Assembly (NCBI GenBank): GCA_033725935.1
Contig: MU867072.1
Span: 186,001 to 250,000, forward strand
DNA: 64,000 bases
Reading direction: 5' to 3'
From: Cladorrhinum sp. PSN259
Taxonomy: Eukaryota; Ascomycota; Sordariomycetes; Sordariales; Podosporaceae
Part shown: positions 32,713 through 44,068 of the stretch, piece after piece
Position numbering within the stretch: the first letter of the stretch is position 1
Layout: each line of letters begins with the position of its first letter
Notes under the pieces: model-generated
Databases searched by the model: none
Told to the model about the DNA's origin: nothing
Seen by the model: only the letters and a program-made list of their open reading frames with translations
Translations under genes and position numbers: made by a program

Positions 32713-33602
32713 TTGTTTCACAGGTGTTTGGCACCTGTCGTAGGTAGGAACTGGGTTGGAGGGTGGTTCTAGGATGAGGGGTTAAAATAGGTATGGATGG
32801 CACTTGGATCCCTCAGTAATGTGGATTCGGGGAAAACTGGGGTGTTGCCTGAGGGTGGGTGGTGGTGGTGGTGGTCCTTTAGACGTTTTTTGTAGTGGTG
32901 ATTCATGACTTTGAAAGCTTTCCCATGAGTTACCGGGAACTTATTAAAGGGAAGTAAATGTATGTGTCTGGAAATATAGGAACGTAAAGTGTGGGCTTAG
33001 CCAACAACGTATGTATGTACGATGGGTTTGAATGGATTGATCAGCTTTGAAGAGAAAAGACTTTGATCACTGAGGATATATTTTGAATGATTCGGTCTCG
33101 AATAGATTGAATGAGATGTCTGAGACTAATACTTGATATAAAAAAAGGTATATGAGTTCAAAGACGGAATGTTGTTGGGAGTCATTGTTTCTTAATCCTC
33201 CCTTGCCTCAGTCGAAGTTGGCATCTTGTCTCGAGACTTGATCCGAGATTTCCAATTGCGCTCCACGGAGAGAGTAGCCTATTCTTTATTTACCAGAGAT
33301 TGTCAATGACAGGAACCCCCATAAATAAAGCTTTAATCTGAGTATGACAAACCCTCGGTAACGTGGGTGGGCCTACCTTATCATCTTCATCTGTCTAGAC
33401 TCAACCGACTTATTCAACATCAAAGATAACAAGTCCAAGCTAAGCCCATATAAATGAAGCTCTAGTTTAAGCTTCTGATCAAACCAATATATTACCAAAA
33501 CAGTAGAAAAAGCCGCACCGAAGATAAAAAACATCCTAGACCCACAGAACAAAGACCCACCGAAAACACACAAATAAAACAACAAAAAAGAAACCCATAA
33601 AA
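32713..33602. other. Intergenic between tRNA-Asp and 5S rRNA
   Basis: 890 bp, A/T-rich, with GGT-rich runs near 32860. No coding signal. Confidence 0.5.
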
Positions 33603-33721
33603 ACATACAACACCAGGGATTCCCCAGTGGTCACCCACCTGAGTACTGATCTGGCCCTTTCAAGCTTATCTAGGGCAGAGCGGACGGGATGCCGAGTTTT
33701 CTTGAAGGTATGGTCGTATGT
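33603..33721 (-). rRNA. 5S ribosomal RNA (dispersed single copy)
   Basis: A 119-nt gene. The 5' end ACATACGACC pairs with the 3' end GTTGTATGT (helix I). Conserved internal blocks include CATCCCGTCCGCTCTGCC and GGTGGGTGACCACTGGGGAA. Helix II can form between CTTCAAG and CTTGAAAG. A T5 run follows the 3' end, as expected for Pol III termination. Dispersed 5S genes of several sequence types, rather than a tandem array, are typical of Neurospora and related fungi (established). Confidence 0.9.
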
Positions 33722-34032
33722 GAAAGTTCAACCTTCGTCTCGCATCCTTATAGTTGCTCTGCTACGAGCACGACCAAAAAAAAGAAGTAGTATTCCGATC
33801 TCTTCATCCCTCGCTTATTACCTTGATCATCTATCCTTTCTTTCATCATTTTAGTTATATTGCTCATACCATCTAAAAACAGTTCATAAACAAATGACAA
33901 AATCAAGAGGGATGTGTAACCTTTCTTCTGCCACAACTTTCATCACGAAGCAGAGAAAAAAATGAATGAGAAACACACTTTCTTTTCACGTTATAATTAA
34001 AAATGAGAGAGAGAATAAGATCAAAAGATGAT
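33722..34032. other. Intergenic between 5S rRNA and tRNA-His
   Basis: 311 bp, A/T-rich. Holds the 5S upstream TATA element; a TTTT run (minus strand, 34023-34026) follows tRNA-His as a possible terminator. Confidence 0.5.
33747..33752 (-). promoter_or_regulatory. TATA box of the 5S rRNA gene
   Basis: TATAAG on the minus strand, 26-31 nt upstream of the 5S start. Neurospora 5S genes need a TATA element near -29 (established). Confidence 0.7.
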
Positions 34033-34133
34033 GGGCGACCCCGGAATCGAACCGGGGTTTCTTCGGTCGTCGTGTATCAAACTCATCAAAGTTGAACCAC
34101 AACGAAGCGTCCTGACCACTAGACTAGTCACCC
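34033..34133 (-). tRNA. tRNA-His (anticodon GTG) with ~30-nt intron
   Basis: Cloverleaf with acceptor GGGTGAC/GTCGCCC, D stem GTCT/GGAC, anticodon stem CTTCG/CGAAG and T arm CCCGG-TTCGATT-CCGGG. The anticodon GTG is at 34100-34098. About 30 nt between G37 and the 3' side of the anticodon stem form the intron. Intron ends are placed by the standard position, not by experiment. Confidence 0.88.
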
Positions 34134-35978
34134 GGGGGGAATTATTTGAGTAATTGTTGAAATTTAATCATGTAAATGTGAGTATATATCTCATTTTGTG
34201 CTCAGTCAGGAATGTTGCATGGTTAAGAAAAAAATTTTACTTGTGAAAAAAATGGTTTGTGGATAGCCTCAGAAGCCCCCAACTCCACTTTGAGATTCAG
34301 AACTCCTTGGTTTTTTTCTTTCTTTTTTTGTGGGTTTGTTTTCTATTCTTCTTCTCTCGCCCAAATCAAAATTTCAAGGAACATTAAGAAATAAAAGCTT
34401 TTCAGAATATCAAATTCATAGAGGCCAGAAACATTCTCCAAACCCGTGTCTGATATTTGGAGGTGGGGGTGTGAAAATTACTAGTATCTCTGCATACAAA
34501 CTCTGCCGGCGTAGAAGAGCTCTCGTAACAAAGACAATAACAACCTAGATGATCAGTAACAGGGCTTGGCTCTCCAGATCCCTCGGTAGTCTTCCCCATC
34601 AAACTTTCTCATTTACCGTTCTACCTTTCAACTGCCGATGGCCAACCCACCGGTACACCCTCCTCACCTACGGCGCCCCCTCAACCGGTGGAGTTTGCTT
34701 GCAGTTCGTGTGGTAACATAATCTCGTGCACCTTTACCGTGTCTTCCACATTCTCTTACACATATGTACCCCTCAACCGTCGTCATGCCGCGGCTCACCC
34801 TTCAACAGTCTAGACCCCAATCATATTCTCACACCGAAGGATACCCTCCATCTTTAGCAAGTGCATTCTTTACGAACTCGTATTATTTTGACCTACACGG
34901 TGCCTCCCCTTAGCGCTCTTCCAAAGCGCAAAGAACGGTATCAGTACGGAAGTTGTTAAATGTGTGAGAGCAGTTTGGATGGCACATTTAGTTGTCCTAC
35001 CTGGCAATGAGACCAACCGTGCATGTCCCTCAAGTAGGACAAAATATGATCAACCCGTCCTGTGCGTCTTCGGAATAAGAGATAACGCAAGACAAGCCCA
35101 GCCATACATGAAAGAAGAAAAAGCTCGGTTGATGAGATGATCAGGCTGAGCGACAGTGATACTCCTAGCACATGCATTCCCATGTGAAAATGCTGGCAGT
35201 AGAATACGAACTGGGAAAGCCTGGAAGTAGCAATCCGCAGCCCTAGTTTTCGCCTGCTTGTGTCGCGTGCACCATACAAGCGGAATAAACAGAAAAGCTC
35301 TCACCGTCACCATCGGTTTTCGTGATCATGATGATGCTGTTGACCCCAAAGAAGCCAACAAGAAAATCAACAGCCACGACAATGACGTCGGTTGTTCCAT
35401 GTGGGGGTCCAGGAGACTAACTCCCATGCGACCTGGTTATAACAGGTGACAAGACAAGAGCTCACTAGTTAGGAGTAGTCTACTTGATTTCTAATTTTTG
35501 CGGTGGTTCTGTGGTCTTCCCAAGATCGACGGAAATGGGGTCAGGATGATGAAGAAAAAATCTCAATAGACTGTCACAGGAGCAACGGTTTGCCGCCTTG
35601 GTTTTCGTTTCCTCCTCTTTCCTGTTTTGTTCCCCGTCAGGGGCTGATGCTCTATGCAGACCTCTGCCAGGGGCTAGAGTCGAAGTGAGCAGCATTGGCA
35701 TCCAAAAAGAAAGGAAGATCTTTGAAGAAAATTCACATTTGCCGCCGAGTCCGACAACGGCCCCCACCATTTCCAGAAAAAAAAATCCATCCTCGGGGAG
35801 GGGGAGGGGCTAAGTGCCCGGCACTTCCGGATCCTTGGCCGGTGACGAATCGGCGTCTGCCGGGGACAATGGCTTTTGTTGAATTTTGCTGCGTTCTCGT
35901 TCAAATTATCCCGAAATTAAGAAGGGTTTTTCTACGCATTAGTTTTTCACAATAGTTCTTAAAGTCATTAATAAAATC

Positions 35979-35998
35979 ACGTTACTTTTAAGTAACGT
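35979..35998. repeat. 20-nt inverted repeat
   Basis: ACGTTACTT and its exact reverse complement AAGTAACGT are separated by two T residues. Could be a binding site for a dimeric factor or a chance palindrome. Confidence 0.75.
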
Positions 35999-37131
35999 CT
36001 ACCCCATGTGTCCCCGCTCGGGAAATGGAGTTGGAACAATGCCCCGATCTTTGATCGGCCGAAGACGTCTTGTCCGTCTGGTGATGTGGAAATCCCCGAG
36101 CACTCGGGCAGCGTGGGACACCAGGGGCCGAAGCGGGGAACGGTGAGAGAGGGGCCTTGTTAGGGTTGCCTGCCGGAAACCAAGATGAAGTGCAGACCAA
36201 CCAAGAGAGGCAACACGACCATATCTAAACCTCCTGTCATCCCATTTTACTAAGTCCAACTCCGCGGAAATGGCCCAGTGGCTCCAAGACCCAGGTGTAC
36301 ACTGCATCATGAACTTCCGGTGAAAAGTAATTTCCAAGGACGAAGTTAGAAATACCAGAATTGTCGATTGGCACCCCCGCACTCAATGTTTTCTGTGGCA
36401 CAAGGTGAAGAGAGTGGGAGGGAACAAGGGGTGGGCTCATAGTGCAGCAGCAGTCCACGCCCCCCCCGCTTCATGTGGCTCATGACAAAAGTGTTTCCCC
36501 ATTTGTGTCTAGTTCCCGCTTCCCGCCTCGTGAACAACGAGGTCAAATGTGAGGGTAATCGTTAGCAGGAACTACTGTGTAGTAGTTGCAATTTTGACAG
36601 TCAAGTAAATGCATTACCTGCACGATGCCCTGTACGATAGTGGAACTCCCTGGTTCATAAATAAAACTCTTCGTGACTCGTGACGTTCTTATGCAGCCGC
36701 GTTTGCGGTTGGGGATGTGCGCTTCGCTGTCTCGCCGGTGAGCTGCTTCCCGATGTTGAACATCTTATGGGTTGTTGAAAAGTGGCGGTGTAATGTGGGT
36801 ATGTACGAAGTACTTTCTGCATTTTTGCTCTGGGTGAACTTCATATGCGAAACTAGGCAAAATAGGGATCAAGGGTTCCCATCATTCTTGCCAAAGGATG
36901 GAGACGGTGACGGTCCTATCGACTTCGGGTTGCCTTGAATGTTCGTGGTTCACTCGGACAAGTCCCGACACTGTGCAGGTCTGTACCCCAGAGTCACAGG
37001 GAGGATGATCGCCGCGTGCATTGCAGTATGTCAGCCACTCGGGCTTCTGGGAGCCCCTCCTCTGCCACAAAGGAGTAAGTTCATATCTGTTGGCGCAGCG
37101 GAACGCCAGGTCGTTGAAGGTCCATGAGGCA

Positions 37132-37200
37132 AGGAGGTAACATCGGACGCCACTCGGTGAGCGGCGGCGTCGATGTTAGGAAATCCTTACATAACCTCCT
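37132..37200. other. Foldable hairpin element
   Basis: Nested complementarity: outer stem AGGAGGT (37132-37138) with ACCTCCT (37194-37200); inner stem AACATCGGACGCC (37139-37151) with GGCGTCGATGTT (37166-37177), 12 pairs with one bulged G; a small side hairpin AGGA/TCCT at 37178-37187. No coding sequence nearby. Function unknown. Confidence 0.45.
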
Positions 37201-40200
37201 AGTCAAAATTCGGAGCAAACTGGCCGCCAGCGCGGGTGCCGGTTGAACGGATGGGTGGTTTTTTTTTCTCGTAGCGATGCTGCTTGATAGTTCTGAAGTG
37301 CCACCGGAAATGCTTTACATCGTCGTTGACATGGGTTGTTTGTCAACCCCCACGTCACGGATGAACCCGATTATGTCCGGCCGAATTGACAAAGAAACCG
37401 CCCGGGAGGTATGTATCGATGAATGTACGATTATCCAATGATTACACCACCCAGTAGAGGTCGTTGTGCATCTTGTTTCGGGGCCGCGGGGAGTTACTGT
37501 TATCACGGAAGTACTGTTTAGAGTAACAAGCTAATAACCGTGATCGACTCAACATCAGGTCAGTTGTGATGGTCAGTATCGTGCCATTAGATTCTAGAAA
37601 GATAAAGAGTTTCTTGCCTATCACCTTGATATTATGTTTCGACGATGGATCCGGAAGTGTACCCATGGCGGTCTAAGCCAGGTTCGTGGAGATCTAACGC
37701 CGAGCAAACATGGGGTAATTAGTCGACTCCATCAGAAAGTCCAGACTCGAGGTTTCTTTCGAGCGAGAGGTTGGATGAGCTGTGGAGAGGGTCAGTGTCC
37801 CAGACCCGTGAAAAATCGTCGGATCTGATCTGCCTGAAGAACATGAAATTCGCGATCCGGTTCGTGTAAAAATTGCAGCGTCGGATAAGGGTAGCGGGAC
37901 GTACTTGATCAAATAGTTTCTTGTTAAGACTAAGTCAGCCCATAAATGTCATCCACCACGTGGAATTTGGGCTTTGTTGCAGGCCAGGAGGCTCCCAAAA
38001 GGGCTCAGATGACACCCTGCGTCACATGGGCTCAAGAGAGGTTTAGCCATCTGAATATGTTTGGCTGTTTACTCGCCAACTGAGATTGAAAAGGGGGGCA
38101 AAGCAGATGGTTCCCCACGTGAACATGACCAATGAATTGAGGGAGGCTGTCTGGAATAGGCGTTTGGCGGTTGCTTGGTGCCAGGGGTTGCCACACCTTT
38201 CCTCCTAATGGCTCGTGCTCCCCAAAGGCGGCCTTGTGACCGAGCGAAGATAGAACCCAGAAACATTGGTTCCTTGTGGTTCCCAGATCTGTTCTTGGTG
38301 CATGCGGCTAAGCAGAGCGGGAGCACCGCATCTTGGAAGACCGATTCTGCTGATGTGACTGTGGAAGAATCTGCTAAACTGATGTGTAACATATGGATTT
38401 TCTCCTATTGGCCAACCTGACGCGACGATCCTCACCTGCCCTGCAGGTGAAGCTATACAGCGTTAGACAGAAAGCCCGGCGAGATAGCCAAGAAAAGGAG
38501 TTGTCTGCCAGGTCACTAGGCAGTCAGTCCGGTTCCGACAAATTCTATAGCCAGCGGCTTATCCCATCGAAAGGACTTGACAGTCCTGAAAGCGGCGGGT
38601 CCCATTGGATCAAGAATGCTAGTCCCCCAGCATGGCATTCTTAGTTGGATCGATTCGATCGTGGGGAACCCTGGCTCGTCTGGGGAACTGGAGAAGCGGC
38701 TGGGGGCCACACCGAAAGGGTCTGGATGCACGACACACGATCTCCAGCTTTCATTGGATAACGGCAGGATCTAACTAACGCCAACAATAACTAGAAACAG
38801 CATCAGAATCGGACAACTTGGTTGTGGAATAGGTATGGTTGAACTGAGACTTACAAGAACATAAAGGTTACCCTACCCGGGCCACTTCCAGCCAATAGCT
38901 ACGAGTAGAGGAATTTACATTACTAATTAGCTCCAAACTTTTGCGTCTTCCGTTGGAGGTTTTGCAAATGAACAGTATCAGGGTAGTATGAATGTAGTAT
39001 GAAGGCCCTCAATAAGATTGTTTCTATTTGGTGCTATCATGGCCATTGTTTGTTGTTGAAGCTGCCTGATGAGGCTCGATGATGAGCTCAGCAGGCGGGC
39101 GCGGAAACCCAGACCGTCGGAACCAGGCATTGGGATGTGGCTTGCATGGCCCAGGTTTCTGGAAGGCTGGGGGATTGATCGCCGTGAATCCTGATCTGCT
39201 AATTGCCTGTCCAGGAAAACCGAGTGCTTGCTGATTGGAGGAGTGAAGGACGACATGTCGTCTCTTTGCAAGGGGAGCGAAAACTCGTGGTCCAGGCACC
39301 CGGCCCACAAATTAATCGAGACTGCAAGTATCATTTCCCTCCACTAACACTACAAAATCACGCCTACTGCGCCATTCTTCAAAGTCCATTATCATCCTCT
39401 AGCAAAGCAGGAAAACTCAAAATAGTACAGAAGGTAAATATAATGCCAGGAGTAGTATTATGCAAAAAGAATCAATTAAATATGTGGAAGAATGGTGGAA
39501 ATATAGTGGTGTTAGTACTGAGAGGATGCTACTTGCAGTCCCAATTTTTTCGTGGGGCGCGTGCCAGGTTTGGATGAACGCACTGTATGGATACCGCGGA
39601 GAGCACCAGGGCGGATCTGGTGCTCAGTGAAAATTAGCGAATGTGGGGGTCAACAATGGACGGGATTGACACATTGATCATCAACATGGAACCTGAATCA
39701 GGTCCATGACTGCCAATGGAATACCGACTGTCCAGGACAACCGGGCGAGTGTTTGATCATTCAAGAGTCTTCTGGTTTGAATAATAATCGAATGCCACCT
39801 TCCCATCATGTTAATCCCTTAAGCTTTCGAAGGTAAATCGTGATCTCGATATCCCACCATGATCTTAAAAGCTGGATCCATTCACTGTCCTCCAAGTGGA
39901 GTACAAATGCTCGCATCGGACAGATTGTGGGGTGCTCAGCGGGGAAATGGTAAAGGGACCAACACTCACGCCTGCCAAGATCAGTTCCGATGAGTTCTAT
40001 CATTTGAAGAATATTTGGCACTGAGTTTGGTGTTGGAAGAAATTCGGTCATCGATGGTCCCAATTGAGCCAATTTCCTTGATTGACTTACACAGAAGCTG
40101 AATTTGACATCCGTGGGGGCCGTGTTGTACAGTACCTGCTCTGCAAAAACGTGGAGGGTTCAGTCCCAGGCAAGCGGGAGGCGCACTGACCAGATCCAAA

Positions 40201-42931
40201 TTCCGAAAACCCCCCAAAATCTGTCTACCCCTTCTCCACATCCAACAACATCATTGTGGGCCATCAATGCCATCAATGTGGGCTCTTGCTCCAAGGTCCT
40301 TCCAATCTATCTTTGGCTCACCCCTCCTTCTGGCAGGTCAGCAACAACACGAAACAATTGCCCATCAAGTATGATCAAGAACAACTGCTCGCCGAGGCCC
40401 CACATGTCATACTCGTACAACTCCAAGAACACGACGGTGACGACCAAGGCGTTTGCTGGGATGCAGATGCGACATGCAGGTCGAGCAAGATAACTGGTTG
40501 GGATTGCACTCCGAAAAGTGTCAGGTGCCCTCTCGGCAAACCCCTCACTGCCCCTCCATCGCGCGTCGTTGCACCCCAATTGATCCGAAAACAGCCAGTC
40601 GCAGCGTGCCTCTATTGACGTCGTATGTCCCCCTAGTGCGGTTACCTCCAGTCCATGCAAAGACGGTGCTGGACGCCATCGATTGGAACCAGCACGTTTG
40701 GCCCAGACCAGGCCAAATCGAATTGACAATGCATACGGGCCGCTTGAATCCCCTCGACGACCAGGGCAGAATGGAGACCAGATATGCACGAAATACCACC
40801 AAGTCACATTTCGTCCCCTTCATGAGGATTCCCTGTGTATCAACGCAATGTAGAAGGAACACAAGCGTATGCAGCTATCAGCTGATTAGTCTCTCTTTCA
40901 ACTGGTCAATGCCACACAAGCCCCAAGTCAGCAAAACGTCTGGCTGCTGCGAGGCTGTCCTGATGACCATGACCAAGAGGCGCAAGTTCCTGACAACGCC
41001 GACGACCGTCAGCCGACTGCCGACCCGATAGGATGACGGGTCTGGGGCACTGAGTACTTTCACCACATCGATTCCCTAATTGGACTTTCCGGGCCAAGTG
41101 GAAGAAATCCGGTCAGATGCCTGCCATTCTCTTGGTCCAGGGGCGCTGTCTGAGATTCCGGGAATGGCGCACACTTCAACGGGGGATTGGGGTACCTGAA
41201 CACGTCTTTGGAAGTTAGATTGAGCAGCTGTCCCGCGGTTGAGCCTCTTCAGACCACCATCATTACCGGCTGCTGCGTTGACCAACTTGGAAGTCCAGGT
41301 CATGATGTAACATAACTGTGCCGCCATCCAATGATAGCTGCAGGTATTATGGCTCCCAGATTCGGCAGCAGAATTACGGTTTGTCGATCGCTTCATGGGA
41401 AGATATTGACACACACGGCACGATATAGATTAAGGACCCCGTAGGGCATCAGGGCAAGCAGCGAATACGTGTTCTCGTCACGAGAAATTTGAGAAGCCGC
41501 AAGAAATGAGAGGTGCCATTGCTAAGCCAATATGCACATGGGGCTTTACAGTCGCTAAACTGACCATTGGCAGGAAGAATATCTGCGGTCGTCTGCCCCA
41601 ATACCACAATGAGTGCGCACGAGGGCACGGCTCTCCCCGCGATACTACCATCTTGCCGACATGAAGCTGAACTCGCTATGCTCGGTGTGATTCTTACGTG
41701 GAATCAGACAAACCTGCCACATAAGTGCCGTCCCGCAGGAGGACTTGAGAGGCCCTGTCAGGGAGAGACCACCTGATCGAGCATGTGCAACGAGCTTTGG
41801 AGTCCACATTGCTTGTAAGAATGGCGGATCAAAAAAAAAAAGTGAAGGAGAGTTGCGGGTGTAAGCTGCAGTCTGCAAGGCTCACGGTTGCGTATTGCAC
41901 CCGACTCTTTTCTTGGAATAGGGGCAGCCGGGTTGCCGCGATCTGATCAAGCGCAGTCTGTCCCACGCAGAATTTCTGGAAGACGCGAATTCTCCGCTGC
42001 GATTCGATACCGAGGGAGCGAACGACGCAAGGGAAGTATTTCCCTTCCGGGTTTAGCGTCACGAACGGCGACCATTTTCCATGCCGAGCCCTTTGCAGTA
42101 CCTGGTCGTTGACCAAGCTAACCCCCACACAACACCCGCAAATCATTCTTGTCAGATCCTGGGTGTTCCACACTGCCGTGCTCGAGCCCCGTCTCCGGGC
42201 CCGCCAGGCTCCAGACAGCACCACAACACCCCAGATTTCCATTTGTATGGAGGGCTGGGCAGGCTTGAATCTCCGCACTGTGCTCAGGTACTCCGGGCAT
42301 GCCAAGCCAAGTGACGACCGCATCATCCTTGTCAACAACAGAGAGTGGGCGGTGCGAAATCGCCCTGCGCACAAATCATGGCGCTTGTCTGTATTTTGTC
42401 ATTTTGAGAGAGGTAGCTCTCAGCTTGCCAGGTACCAAGGAAGAAGAGGTACCTCGAGATGGTTGGCAGTTCGTTACGCCGGATTGTGCGGCGGCGTTGT
42501 CCATCCCTGGCAGGTTTTCTGCAGCAGGAGTCCTCATGGTACGCCACCGGCACCAACTAGGGCGTTCCTAGGTGATGACAAGAGAAGAAAAAGAAAATCC
42601 ACTATCAAGACCAACTTTGGGCATCGACCCATCCGTCGGTGGCTCGCCATTGATTGCCCTCCCCAGTTCCTCGTCTACCTTGGCCCCTGACATCGTCATC
42701 CACTAGTAGGACTTGGGGGTTCTGGTTTATACAAATATCATCCTCCTCCCCCGTGTCTCAACACCATCCTCCACATCTTCTATCATTCCACACGCCTATA
42801 CAACGCAACACACGCACGCACACACCTTCTATACTTCTCGCACATTCTTGGACTTCTCGTGTATACTTCCTTCAAGTCACACTTCATACCAAACCCCCCA
42901 CTTATCCCCTTTATACCCATCAGCCTCTACC

Positions 42932-44068
42932 ATGGCTCCTCACAACGACGCACCCTCCCCAAGCGGCAGCTTCACCGCTGGGTTCAACAGAATCCCTTCG
43001 TTCCATCATTCGGGATCCTCGGGGCTCTTGACAACTCGTATGACCTCGAGAGAGCCTCAGTCTCCGCTCAGCAGTTCATTCAGTTCTACCTCGGAGGCGT
43101 CTGAGTTTCACATGAGCCGGCCGCTTGTGCCAGGCGTCTATGTGCCAACCATGTGCTTCTTTGAGGAGGGCACCGAAGATGTTGACACAGACACCATTGC
43201 TCGTCATGCCGTGCGGCTAGCTCGGGCTGGCGTCACAGGACTGGCCACGCAAGGATCCAATGGAGAGGCAGTTCATCTTACGCACTCGGAAAGACAACTA
43301 GTCACGGCTACGACCCGAAAGGCCTTGAATGACTCGGGCTTCTCCCACATGCCCATCGTTGTCGGCTGCGGCGCCCAAAGCACACGGGAAGCCATCCAGC
43401 TTTGCCGCGAGGGATGGGAAGCAGGCGGCGACTATGCCCTCGTGCTTCCTCCCTCTTATTACGCCTCGCTCTTTGCGCCAGCATCTCAGACAATTGTCGA
43501 ATACTTCACCGCTGTTGCGGATGCATCGCCCATCCCCATCATTATTTACAATTTTCCCGGCGCTGTCAACGGCATGGATCTTTCCTCGGATATGATCATT
43601 CAGCTCTCTAAACACGACAATATCGTGGGCGTGAAGCTCACCTGCGGCAACACAGGCAAACTGAACCGTGTAGCTGCGGCAACCCGCAAGATGACAAAGA
43701 ACTTCGATCCCAAGAACCCAGAGTTTCTTGTTCTCGCAGGATCTGCCGACTTCACCGTTCAGTCACTTGTTGCCGGCGGCCATGGCATTCTGGCGGGCCT
43801 TGCCAACATCTCCCCGAAGGCTTGCATTCGGGTTATTGAGCTTTACAACCAGGGCAAGCTCGAGGAAGCCCAGGAAATGCAAGAAATTGTTGCCCAGGGA
43901 GACTGGACGGCCATTCAAGGCGGAGTTGTGGGAGTCAAGGCTGGCCTTCAAGCCTGGATGGGCTATGGGGGTTACGCCAGGAGCCCGCTGCCGAAACCCA
44001 ATGCTGAACAGACCAAGAAGTGGAAGGAAGGATTCCGGGATCTCATGGTCCTCGAGAAGTCCTTGTGA
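42932..44068 (+). CDS. DHDPS / N-acetylneuraminate lyase family aldolase (copy 2)
   Basis: A 378-aa intronless class I aldolase. Residues 1-60 form a Ser/Pro-rich extension (SSSFSSTSEASEF) not seen in copy 1; it does not look like a clear targeting peptide. The barrel begins at VPGVYVPTMCFFEEG. Key elements are TQGSNGEAVHL, the catalytic Tyr in IIIYNFPGAVNG and the Schiff-base Lys in VGVKLTCGN. Copy 1 at the window start shares NFPxxxNGxDL and VKLTCG but is clearly diverged and carries an intron at the DLD/SD position, which this gene lacks. The substrate is not predictable: 2-keto-3-deoxy sugar acid or 4-hydroxy-2-oxoglutarate type aldolases are the likely choices. The ATG at 42932 follows a C/T-rich leader with CCATGG-like context. 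Confidence 0.9.
   Translation: MAPHNDAPSPSGSFTAGFNRIPSFHHSGSSGLLTTRMTSREPQSPLSSSFSSTSEASEFHMSRPLVPGVYVPTMCFFEEGTEDVDTDTIARHAVRLARAGVTGLATQGSNGEAVHLTHSERQLVTATTRKALNDSGFSHMPIVVGCGAQSTREAIQLCREGWEAGGDYALVLPPSYYASLFAPASQTIVEYFTAVADASPIPIIIYNFPGAVNGMDLSSDMIIQLSKHDNIVGVKLTCGNTGKLNRVAAATRKMTKNFDPKNPEFLVLAGSADFTVQSLVAGGHGILAGLANISPKACIRVIELYNQGKLEEAQEMQEIVAQGDWTAIQGGVVGVKAGLQAWMGYGGYARSPLPKPNAEQTKKWKEGFRDLMVLEKSL

Larger units (their letters stand above)
34134..42931. other. Gene-poor interval, 8.8 kb
   Basis: No gene could be supported on either strand. Open frames up to ~190 codons occur (for example 40453-41031 on plus, 40307-40807 on minus, 42109-42690 on plus), but they overlap on opposite strands, lack recognisable domains and have unremarkable composition. 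Base composition is balanced, so it does not look like an RIP-mutated repeat. It holds a 20-nt inverted repeat at 35979-35998 and a larger foldable element at 37132-37200. The last few hundred bases are a C/T-rich leader for the aldolase at 42932. Confidence 0.55.

Noticed and set aside
40104..41031. Overlapping long open frames on both strands (130-190 codons)
   Set aside because: They start at arbitrary codons, overlap antisense, and show no domain, signal peptide or splice-consistent extension that I recognise.
42109..42690. 193-codon plus-strand frame upstream of the second aldolase
   Set aside because: Composition is Arg/Trp/His-rich and random-looking. It is better explained as the promoter and leader of the aldolase.
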